Made by a program: the position numbers and the translations under genes. Below, one piece after another: positions 41,716-49,609 of a DNA stretch of 64,000 nt; position 1 is the stretch's first letter, and each line of letters begins with the position of its first letter. The notes under the pieces were generated by a model that saw only the letters and a list, made by a program, of their open reading frames with translations, made no database searches and had not been told where the DNA came from. Origin of the DNA: DASVEE01 sp036380735 (GTDB lineage Bacteria; Acidobacteriota; Thermoanaerobaculia; Gp7-AA8); assembly GCA_036380735.1 (NCBI GenBank), contig DASVEE010000071.1:1-64000 (forward strand). The letters run 5' to 3'.

Positions 41716-44700
41716 ATGAAATTTACCGATATCTTCGTGCGCCGGCCCGTCCTGGCGATGGTCGTGAATCTGGTCATTCTGATCGCGGGGTTGCAGGCTG
41801 TGCGGTCGCTGGTCGTGCGGCAGTTTCCGCGCAGCGACATGGCGAACGTCGTCGTGATGACGGCGTATGTCGGCGCAAACGCCGATCTCGTGCGCGGCTT
41901 CATCACCACCCCGCTGGAGCGTGCGATTGCCGGCGCGGACGGCATCGACTTCCTCGAGTCGTCGAGCGCGCAGGGGATCAGCACGATCACCGTGCACCTG
42001 CGCCTCAACTACGACACCAACGCCGCACTGACGCAGATCCAGTCGAAGGTGGCGCAGGTGCGCAATCAACTGCCGCCGGAAGCGGAGGCGCCGATCATCG
42101 ACCTGCAGACGACGGACAGCCAGTTCGCCGCAGGCTACCTCGGCTTCGCCTCGAAAGACCTCGACCAGAACCAGATCACCGACTACTTGACGCGTGTCGT
42201 GCAGCCGAAGCTGAGCGCGATTCCCGGCGTGCAGCGGGCCGACATCTTCGGCGGGCGCACGTTCGCCATGCGTGTGTGGCTCGACCCGCAGCGGATGGCG
42301 GCGCGCGGCATCTCGCCCTCGGACGTGCGCAGTTCTCTCGCCGCGAACAACTACCTCTCCGCGCTCGGCAGCACGAAGGGCTCGATGACGTCGGTCAACC
42401 TCGTGGCGAATACGAGCCTGCAGACCGCGGACGAGTTCAAGCAGCTCGTGGTGAAGGAGCAGAACGGCGATGTCGTACGTCTCGGCGACATCGCCGACGT
42501 CGTCCTCGGCGCCGAGCAGTACGACGAGGAAGTCAGCTTCAACGGCGAGACCGCCGTCTTCATCGGCATCTACGCGCTGCCGACGGCGAACACGCTCGAC
42601 GTGATGAAGGGCGTCCGGGATGCGCTTCCCGAGATCCAGTCGCAGCTTCCGGCCGGCATGACCGCGGGAGTCCCGTACGACTCCTCCGCCTACATCCAGT
42701 CGGCCATCGACGAAGTGTTGGTCACGCTCGCCGAGACGCTCGTCATCGTCATCATCGTCATCTTCCTCTTCCTCGGCTCCGTCCGCGGCGTGCTGATCCC
42801 GCTCGTGGCGATCCCGATCTCGCTCATCGGCGCCGTCCTGCTGATGCAGGTGTTCGGCTTCACCATCAATTTGTTGACGTTGCTGGCGATCGTGCTCTCG
42901 GTCGGCCTCGTAGTCGACGACGCCATCGTCGTGGTCGAGAACATCGAGCGCCACCTGCACATGGGCAAGTCCGCGATGCGCGCGGCGATGGACGCGGCGC
43001 GCGAGCTGATCGGCCCGATCATCGCCATGACCATCACGCTGGCCACGGTCTACACGCCGGTCGCGCTGCAGGGCGGCCTCACGGGATCGCTGTTCCGAGA
43101 GTTTGCCTTCACGCTCGCCGGCGCGGTGTTCATCTCCGGCATCGTTGCGCTGACGCTCTCGCCGATGATGGGCTCGAAGCTGTTGCGCGCGGGCGACACC
43201 GAGAAGGGCTTTGCCGGCGTGGTGAATCGCCAGTTCGAGCGCATTCAGGGCGGTTACTCGCGGATGCTCACCGGCACGCTCAAGTACCGGCCGGTCGTGC
43301 TGACGCTGTGGGCGCTCGTGGTGCTGCTGATCTTCCCCTTCTACATGTTCTCGCAGAAGGAGCTGTCGCCGCAGGAGGACCAGAACTTCCTCTTCGGCAT
43401 CGTGCAGGCCGCCCCGAATTCAACCATCGATCAGACGAAGCTGTTCGCCAGACAGGTCGGCGACGTGTACCGCTCCATGCCGGAGCACGAATCGTCATTC
43501 CAGGTCATTCTCCCCGGGGGTGGTTTCGCCGGCATGGTGACGAAGCCGCACGCGCAACGCGAGCGCGGGATCGACGAGATCCTCGTCGACGTCAGCACGA
43601 AGGCGGCGCAGATCCCGGGCATCCGCGCGATCAACCTAGTGCCGCCGTCGCTGCCCGGCAGCCAGGGCTTCCCGGTCGACGTGGCCATCGTCTCGACCGC
43701 CGAGCCGCAGCAGCTCGCGGAGCTGGCGAATGGGCTCGTGCAGAAGGCGATGACGAGCGGCATCTTCATGTTCGCCGACACTGACCTCAAGTTCGATCAG
43801 CCGCAGGCGCGCGTGGTGTTCGATCGCGACAAGCTGCGCGCGCAGGGCGTCGATCTCGCCCAGGCCGGCCGCGACCTCTCCACGCTCCTCGGCGGCAACT
43901 ACGTCAACCGCTTCAGCATCCAGGGGCGCAGCTACAAGGTCATTCCGCTGGTGCGCCGCGCCGACCGACTGACACCGGAACAACTGACGCAGATCTACAT
44001 CACCGGCGGCAACGGGCGTCTGGTACCGCTGTCGACGTTCGCGTCGCTGCAGACCACGACCGAGCCACGCGAGTTGAAGCGCTTCCAGCAGCTCAACGCC
44101 GTTCGCATCCAGGGCGCGATTCCGCCGGGCGTCTCGCTCGACAGCGCGCTGACGTTCCTCGAGACCGAGGCGGCGAAGACGCTGCCGCGCGGCTTCACCC
44201 TCGACTACGCCGGCGAGTCCCGCCAGCTCCGCACCGAGGGCGCCAAGTTCCTCGGCGTGTTCCTGCTGTCGGCGATCCTCATCTATCTCGTCCTCGCCGC
44301 GCAGTTCGAGAGCTTCCGCGATCCCTTCATCATCCTCGTCGGGTCGGTGCCACTCGCGCTCGCGGGCTCGCTGCTGTTCTCGTTCCTGGGGATGACGTCG
44401 ATCAATATCTACAGTCAGGTCGGCCTGATCACGCTGGTGGGTCTGATCGCGCGCAACGGCATCCTCATCGTCGAGTTCGCGAACCACCTGCAAGAGCAGG
44501 GGCGTGACAAGCTGTCGGCGGTGCTCGAAGCCTCGAGCACGCGCCTGCGCCCGATCCTGATGACCACAGCGGCGACGGTCATGGGCCACCTCCCGCTGAT
44601 CTTCGCCAGCGGCCCCGGCGCCGGCGCCCGCAACAGCATCGGCATCATGCTGGTGACCGGCATGATCATCGGCACCGCGTTCACGCTGTTCGTGGTGCCG

Positions 44701-44781
44701 TCCATCTACGTGCTGCTGGCGCGCACGCACCGGCCGGTGGAGGACGCCGCCGTTGCGGCGGATCTGGAACCGGCGACGTAA
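41716..44781 (+). CDS. RND multidrug efflux permease (AcrB/MexF-type)
   Basis: 1021 aa, normal for hydrophobe/amphiphile efflux pumps. Starts MKFTDIFVRRPVLAMVVNL. Twelve-helix layout; the proton-relay helix carries VGLVVDDAIVVVENIERHL, and the second half has LVGLIARNGILIVEFAN. Periplasmic porter domains contain the usual G-rich loops. It forms a tripartite pump with the upstream adaptor. Drug range cannot be predicted. Ends in an ATAGGAC inverted array. Confidence 0.97.
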   Translation: MKFTDIFVRRPVLAMVVNLVILIAGLQAVRSLVVRQFPRSDMANVVVMTAYVGANADLVRGFITTPLERAIAGADGIDFLESSSAQGISTITVHLRLNYDTNAALTQIQSKVAQVRNQLPPEAEAPIIDLQTTDSQFAAGYLGFASKDLDQNQITDYLTRVVQPKLSAIPGVQRADIFGGRTFAMRVWLDPQRMAARGISPSDVRSSLAANNYLSALGSTKGSMTSVNLVANTSLQTADEFKQLVVKEQNGDVVRLGDIADVVLGAEQYDEEVSFNGETAVFIGIYALPTANTLDVMKGVRDALPEIQSQLPAGMTAGVPYDSSAYIQSAIDEVLVTLAETLVIVIIVIFLFLGSVRGVLIPLVAIPISLIGAVLLMQVFGFTINLLTLLAIVLSVGLVVDDAIVVVENIERHLHMGKSAMRAAMDAARELIGPIIAMTITLATVYTPVALQGGLTGSLFREFAFTLAGAVFISGIVALTLSPMMGSKLLRAGDTEKGFAGVVNRQFERIQGGYSRMLTGTLKYRPVVLTLWALVVLLIFPFYMFSQKELSPQEDQNFLFGIVQAAPNSTIDQTKLFARQVGDVYRSMPEHESSFQVILPGGGFAGMVTKPHAQRERGIDEILVDVSTKAAQIPGIRAINLVPPSLPGSQGFPVDVAIVSTAEPQQLAELANGLVQKAMTSGIFMFADTDLKFDQPQARVVFDRDKLRAQGVDLAQAGRDLSTLLGGNYVNRFSIQGRSYKVIPLVRRADRLTPEQLTQIYITGGNGRLVPLSTFASLQTTTEPRELKRFQQLNAVRIQGAIPPGVSLDSALTFLETEAAKTLPRGFTLDYAGESRQLRTEGAKFLGVFLLSAILIYLVLAAQFESFRDPFIILVGSVPLALAGSLLFSFLGMTSINIYSQVGLITLVGLIARNGILIVEFANHLQEQGRDKLSAVLEASSTRLRPILMTTAATVMGHLPLIFASGPGAGARNSIGIMLVTGMIIGTAFTLFVVPSIYVLLARTHRPVEDAAVAADLEPAT

Positions 44782-44796
44782 AAGGGCTACAGAGGA

Positions 44797-44869
44797 CGAT
44801 AGGACGAATAGGACCTATAGGACTTATGGGACGAATAGGACGTCTGCCGTTGTCCTATTCGTCCTATCG
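44797..44869. repeat. ATAGGACNN inverted array between convergent genes
   Basis: CGATAGGACGAATAGGAC (44797-44814) is exactly complementary to 44852-44869; further units lie between. The right arm continues into the TAG stop codon of the GNAT gene (44873-44875). Confidence 0.88.
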
Positions 44870-44872
44870 GTC

Positions 44873-45400
44873 CTATTGAGCCGCGTTCTTGACGAACAGG
44901 TCCACCACGATATCCGGTTTGCGGTAGCCCAGCTGTACGCCGGTGTAGCGCGCGTCGTAGTGCATGCCCAGTCTGGCGGCGACGCGTTTCGATGGCTCGT
45001 TCGCGGGGTCGATGATCGCGACGGCGCGGGGGCGCGCCAGCGTTTCCAGGACGTGGCGCAGGAGGGCGGCGCCGGCTTCGGTGGCGTAGCCGCGGCCCCA
45101 GGATTCGCGGGCGAAGATCCAGCCGAGCTCCAGGTCGCCGGTGGTGCCGAGGGGCTGGGTGCCGGAGATGCCGACGAGGCGGTTGGTCTCCTTTTCCACG
45201 GCCGCGCCCATGCAGACGCCGTGCTCCGCGATCTGCCGCGCCTGGCGGGCGAAGTACTCATCGATTTCCGTCTCGGTGTACGGCTGCCCGTTGTGGATGT
45301 AGCGCGTGACTTCCGGGTCCTCCAGCAGCGTGCGGAAGGCCGGCCGGTCGGCGTCGGTCCAGGGGCGGATGATCAGGCGGTCCGTGGTGAGGTGGAACAT
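44873..45400 (-). CDS. GNAT-family N-acetyltransferase (RimJ/RimL type)
   Basis: 175 aa. It begins with LTTDRLIIRPWTDADRPAFRTLLEDPEV, then ELGWIFARESWGRGYATEAGAALL (the acetyl-CoA loop R-G-Y-A-T) and SKRVAARLGM. This matches acetyltransferase_3/RimJ-like enzymes acting on protein N-termini or antibiotics. It follows the aldo/keto reductase gene by 27 nt. Confidence 0.92.
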   Translation of the reverse strand: MFHLTTDRLIIRPWTDADRPAFRTLLEDPEVTRYIHNGQPYTETEIDEYFARQARQIAEHGVCMGAAVEKETNRLVGISGTQPLGTTGDLELGWIFARESWGRGYATEAGAALLRHVLETLARPRAVAIIDPANEPSKRVAARLGMHYDARYTGVQLGYRKPDIVVDLFVKNAAQ

Positions 45401-45427
45401 GCGGGAAGTTTAATCTGATGCGCTTTC

Positions 45428-46381
45428 CTACGAAGCGGTGACGGGCAGGGCGTCGACGAATTCGGCCATCCGCTTGCGGGTGGCTTCATCCGGCAGGCGG
45501 CCGATGCCGGCGCCGAGGTTGTCGAGGAGGTGCGTGACCTTGGTGGTGGCGGGGGTGACGGAGGTGACCGCCGGGTGGGAGGCGACGTACTTGATGAAGA
45601 ACTGCGCCCAGGTCTTTGCATCGAAGTCGGCGGCCCACTCGGGCAGCGCTTTGCCTTCGACGCGGCGGAAGAGGCGCGTACGGCCGAACGGCAGGTAGAC
45701 GAGGACGCCGATCTTCCGCTCGCGTGCGAGCGGCAGGATCGTCTCTTCGATGCCGCGGTTGTCGACGGCGTAGTCGATGCCGATGAAGTCGAGCGGCTCG
45801 TTGCGCATCACGTCGATCAAGCGCGCGTACTGGCTGTCGCTGGAGGTCGTGACGCCGATGTAGCGCACGCGTCCTTCCTTCTTCAGCTCTTTCAGGACGC
45901 CGAGCTGCGTCGCCACATCGGCGACGTTGTGCACCTGGATGAGGTCGATCTTCGGAACGCCTAAGTGCGCGAACGACTTCTCGATCTGTGCGCGCGCCGC
46001 GGCGGGATCGGCTTTCGCGTCTTCGCCGCGGGGCGCGACGTTGACCTTCGTGGCCCAGAAGATCTTCTTCTCGACGCCCAGCTCTTTCGCCAGCGTGCCG
46101 GCGACTTCTTCGGCCGCGCCGTAGGCCGGCGCCGTATCGAGCACCGTGGCGCCGCGCTCGACGAACGTCTTCAGCACTTCGCGCAGCGCCGCCTTGTCCT
46201 CGCCGCGCGCGAGCTGCGCGAACGTGGCGGACGTGCCGAGACCGACGATCGGGATGCGTTCACCCGAGGAGGGGATCGCACGCGTGATCAGTTTCTGCTC
46301 TGCGCCGACGAAGAGACGGGGCGTGAGCGCGAACGTCGCTGCCGCGCCCAGCGTGAGGCCGAATTGCCGACGGTTGATCAT
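45428..46381 (-). CDS. Tat-exported aldo/keto reductase
   Basis: 317 aa. The N-terminus MINRRQFGLTLGAAATFAL is a twin-arginine signal, so the enzyme probably folds with its cofactor before export. The TIM-barrel AKR tetrad is visible: D and Y in LDTAPAYG, K in WATKVNV, H in IQVHNV. Periplasmic AKRs are uncommon and the substrate is unknown. GNAT follows in the same unit. Confidence 0.92.
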   Translation of the reverse strand: MINRRQFGLTLGAAATFALTPRLFVGAEQKLITRAIPSSGERIPIVGLGTSATFAQLARGEDKAALREVLKTFVERGATVLDTAPAYGAAEEVAGTLAKELGVEKKIFWATKVNVAPRGEDAKADPAAARAQIEKSFAHLGVPKIDLIQVHNVADVATQLGVLKELKKEGRVRYIGVTTSSDSQYARLIDVMRNEPLDFIGIDYAVDNRGIEETILPLARERKIGVLVYLPFGRTRLFRRVEGKALPEWAADFDAKTWAQFFIKYVASHPAVTSVTPATTKVTHLLDNLGAGIGRLPDEATRKRMAEFVDALPVTAS

Positions 46382-46407
46382 GGCAAAAGGATACCGCGTA
46401 GGGGGGA

Positions 46408-46516
46408 CGATAGGACCTATACGACGAATAGGACCGATAGGACAGATGAGACCGACGGCCTTCGTCCTATTGGTCCCATCTGTCCTATTCGTCCTATTGG
46501 TCCTATCGTTCCCCCG
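46408..46516. repeat. Long ATAGGACNN inverted array
   Basis: GGACGATAGGACC (46406-46418) faces GGTCCTATCGTTCC (46499-46512), with about five units on each side and a ~17-nt centre. It fills the gap between the 971-aa gene stop (46519) and the start of the aldo/keto reductase gene. Confidence 0.88.
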
Positions 46517-46518
46517 TT

Positions 46519-49434
46519 TCACACGAACGGAAACAGCTTCCGCGCGGTGATCGTGCTGACCGCCACGCCGATGTTGGGCGTCAGGCTCCACTCCAGCGGC
46601 GTGGACAGTGCGTCGTTGGCGGTGGCGCGGAAGCGGAACGTGGCGACGCCGACCGCGTTCTTGAGCACGTCCGTGCCGGCATTCGCCAGACGCACGAGGC
46701 GGGCGACGACGAACCAGAAGTTGAACATCGGGTTGTCCCACTCGGGGAGAGTGGTGTTGGCGAACGTGGAGGCCGCACCTGAGGCGAGCTGTTCGAGGTC
46801 GCGTTGCCGCAGCGTCGTCGACGCGAGCGCGCTCCGCAGCGATGACAGCGAGCGCAGGCCGCGCGGTCTGCGGGTGATCATCATCTGCAGCGGGATGTAC
46901 GGCGGGATGATGCGGTTGTTGGCGTTGAGGATCTGCAGCGTCTTGCCGTTGATGGCGATGCCCTTCGTGTCGACGAAGCGGATGAACTTCTGCTGGCTCG
47001 TGTCCGTCCAGGTGTCGCCGAAGTCGGGCGTCGTGACGACGGTGGCCAGCACTTCGCCGATCGGCTGCCCGACCGACGCGAGCTGGTCGGAGACCAGGTC
47101 GTCCTTGACCAGGCGCACGGCCGCGTTGCGGTAGTCCTTGTTCCAGTTCTCCTCGCCGTCATCGGTGGCGAAGAGCTTCACTGCCGGCTCGCCGAGGCCG
47201 ATGTCGAGGGTGAAGGTGATCTCGGAGCCGATCGGTGCATCGAGCGTCGGCGCCGCGGTCTGCGTGAATCCGAGCTCGTCGAGCAGCGTGCGCAGTGCCT
47301 TGAGCTCGTCGACGCTCGCCTTGGTATCGCGGCGGGCGAACGTCAGGCGCATGGAGCGCGTGGCGGACGCGAACGGGTCGTCGAGGTCGATCGTCGGCGC
47401 GGTCGCGTCGGCCGAGATCCACGCGCCGCACTCGCTCGTGGCGTTCCCCACCGTCACCGCCTGCACGAAGCCGCCGCTGAACGTCGCCGTCCGCCCCGCG
47501 TTGTTGACGCGGATCGTCGACTCCTCGAATCGCGAGCCCGTGACCTTCTGCAGCTTCTGCAGGCCGAGGAACGAAAGAAGGAGCGTCGTGGCGCCGGTGC
47601 GCGTGTGGCGGGAGACGAGGATCGATTCGCGAATGGTGTAGGGGAGGAGGCCGGCGTCGTCGCGCTCGATCTTGTCGAGCGCGGAGAGCATCGCGCGCAC
47701 GCTGCCGCTCGGGAGCTGCGCCCTGACGGCACTCACCGCCTCCTCGTTCGCCGGATCGAGCTCGAAGTCGAGCATGGCCGAGCTCTCGGAGACGCGGCTG
47801 TACTCGAGCGACACGTTGACGCCGAGCGAGCCTTTGAGGAACTTCGCCGCGGCGGCGAGCTTCGCGCTCAGCTCGTCCCATTTCGCCAGCAGCTTCGTCG
47901 CCCACGCCTGCACTTTCGCGATGTCGGCGGGCGTGGTCGACCCGAACGTCTTGCCCACGGCCTTGGCCACGAGCTTGCGGATGCCGTCGTCGCCGAACTT
48001 CTCGATCGCGTCGAGCGACGTCGCGTTCGTGGCGAGCCACGTGACGGCGCTCTTCACGCCATGCTTCTCCGCGAACTGATTGAGCGCGCCCGTGATCTTC
48101 GTGGGCGTGTCGGTGAGCACGCGCTGCAGCTGCTTCGCCAGCGACACGGCCTGCGCGATTGCGATCTGCACGCCGGTGTTGCTGCCGACGAGCAACTGCT
48201 CGATGCTCTTGCCGGTCAGCGACTCGAGCATGTCGAGGTCCTTCTGCGCGGTCGTGCTGAGGAACTGGTGCAGGTTCGGGTTCTGCGGATCCAGCGCGGC
48301 GATCGTGTCGATGGTCTTGCGCAGGTCGGAGCCGGGCTCCGCGCCGACCTTCACGAGCAGCGACGCCCAGAGCTGCTGCACTTTCGTGTCGACGCTGTTG
48401 TAGGTGGCGACGACCTTGTTGATGGCCGCCAGCGCTTGCGTCACCTCCGGCGATGCCGCTGCCTTTTCCTTCCAGCCGGTGCCGGCAATGAGATCGATCA
48501 GCTCCGACGACGCACGCTCCGTCACCTCGGCTTTCACCTGATCCCACGTCGTCGTCGAGACCTTCGTCAGGATGTCGATGGCGCGCGGCAGCGGCGACAG
48601 CTCGAACGCTTTCTCCAGCGCATCGCCGATGGAGGAGGCGTCGTAGTCGACCTGCAGCGCGAACGTCGCGCCCGCGGTGAAGCTGTTCTGCCGCGAGCGC
48701 GCGATGCGGATGCGCACCCAGTTGGCGTTGTTCGTCTGCGCGCGCGCGACGACGAGGTCCATGTCGTCGAAGAGGGACCAGCCGAGGCTGGCCTCGAGGG
48801 AGTAAGCCACATTCGCTTTGAACTGGCCGGAGAGACCGTCGAAGAGCTTCACCGTTTCGTCGATGTCGAAGCTCTTGCCGAACGTGCCTTTCAGCCCGAG
48901 GTCGAGGTTGAGGGCGGCCTGGAAGCGGCTGACCTCACCGGGCATGAGGTTGGAGAGCATCTCGAACTGCGGAAGCTGCGCGGTCGAGACGAGCCGCGCC
49001 AGCGCGACGGCGCGATTCTCCGTGGCGGCGACCGGCACGTAGTGGTCGTAATCGAACGACGCCGTACCGCTGGCGCTGAGGTCGAGCGGCAGGTTGTCGA
49101 GCGCGCCGGTGATCCCGGCGGAGAGCTTGCCGTCGACGTGCAGCACCGCATAGCTGTTGCCGTTGGAAGCGGTCACCGGCGTGTCGGAGCCGAACGGCGT
49201 GATCGGCGCACCGGCAGCGTTGATCGAGACCTTCGCGCTGGAATCCGCGCCGAATTCGGCCGTGAGGTCGAAGACCTTCAGGTCTTTCTTCTCCGCGTTG
49301 ACGCCGACCTCTTTCAAGGCGAAGGCGGTGGTGCCGACGTCCTCGAGCAGCCCGCTGTTCTGGACCTCGTCGTAGAGGACCTCGATCTTGTTGACGACGC
49401 CCGAACTGAAAATGCGCCCGAGACTGGTGGCCAT
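46519..49434 (-). CDS. Large protein of unknown function (971 aa)
   Basis: I recognise no family. It starts at ATG 49434 (MATSLGRIFSSGVVNKIEVLY) with GGAGAGAG upstream and has no signal peptide or membrane helix. Residues ~40-270 alternate strands with Asp/Asn/Ser-rich turns. Residues ~280-560 are mainly helical (EVTERASSELIDLIAG; EKFGDDGIRKLVAKAVG). The rest is mixed, and the end is again beta-rich (FRATANDALSTPLEWSLTPNIG). It stands alone between two ATAGGAC arrays. Codon use looks native. A structural or secreted non-Sec protein is possible but unsupported. Confidence 0.85.
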   Translation of the reverse strand: MATSLGRIFSSGVVNKIEVLYDEVQNSGLLEDVGTTAFALKEVGVNAEKKDLKVFDLTAEFGADSSAKVSINAAGAPITPFGSDTPVTASNGNSYAVLHVDGKLSAGITGALDNLPLDLSASGTASFDYDHYVPVAATENRAVALARLVSTAQLPQFEMLSNLMPGEVSRFQAALNLDLGLKGTFGKSFDIDETVKLFDGLSGQFKANVAYSLEASLGWSLFDDMDLVVARAQTNNANWVRIRIARSRQNSFTAGATFALQVDYDASSIGDALEKAFELSPLPRAIDILTKVSTTTWDQVKAEVTERASSELIDLIAGTGWKEKAAASPEVTQALAAINKVVATYNSVDTKVQQLWASLLVKVGAEPGSDLRKTIDTIAALDPQNPNLHQFLSTTAQKDLDMLESLTGKSIEQLLVGSNTGVQIAIAQAVSLAKQLQRVLTDTPTKITGALNQFAEKHGVKSAVTWLATNATSLDAIEKFGDDGIRKLVAKAVGKTFGSTTPADIAKVQAWATKLLAKWDELSAKLAAAAKFLKGSLGVNVSLEYSRVSESSAMLDFELDPANEEAVSAVRAQLPSGSVRAMLSALDKIERDDAGLLPYTIRESILVSRHTRTGATTLLLSFLGLQKLQKVTGSRFEESTIRVNNAGRTATFSGGFVQAVTVGNATSECGAWISADATAPTIDLDDPFASATRSMRLTFARRDTKASVDELKALRTLLDELGFTQTAAPTLDAPIGSEITFTLDIGLGEPAVKLFATDDGEENWNKDYRNAAVRLVKDDLVSDQLASVGQPIGEVLATVVTTPDFGDTWTDTSQQKFIRFVDTKGIAINGKTLQILNANNRIIPPYIPLQMMITRRPRGLRSLSSLRSALASTTLRQRDLEQLASGAASTFANTTLPEWDNPMFNFWFVVARLVRLANAGTDVLKNAVGVATFRFRATANDALSTPLEWSLTPNIGVAVSTITARKLFPFV

Positions 49435-49526
49435 GAGCTCTCTCTCCTTTTGCTCGTGGGGAACGTGGGGATTGAACACCGGCCGGGTGGGGGGCGCAAG
49501 ACACAAAACGGACAGCGGGATCGGCA

Positions 49527-49609
49527 GGGGACGATGGGACGTATAGGACCTATAGGACGAATAGGACGTATGGGACGGAGGCGTGCCCCATCCGTCCCAT
49601 CGGTCCTAT
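49527..49609. repeat. ATAGGACNN inverted array downstream of valS
   Basis: Forward units (GACGATGGGAC GTATAGGAC CTATAGGAC GAATAGGAC GTATGGGAC) face inverted units CCATCCGTCCCATCGGTCCTATG. The TAG stop of valS (49606-49608) is part of the last unit. Confidence 0.87.
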
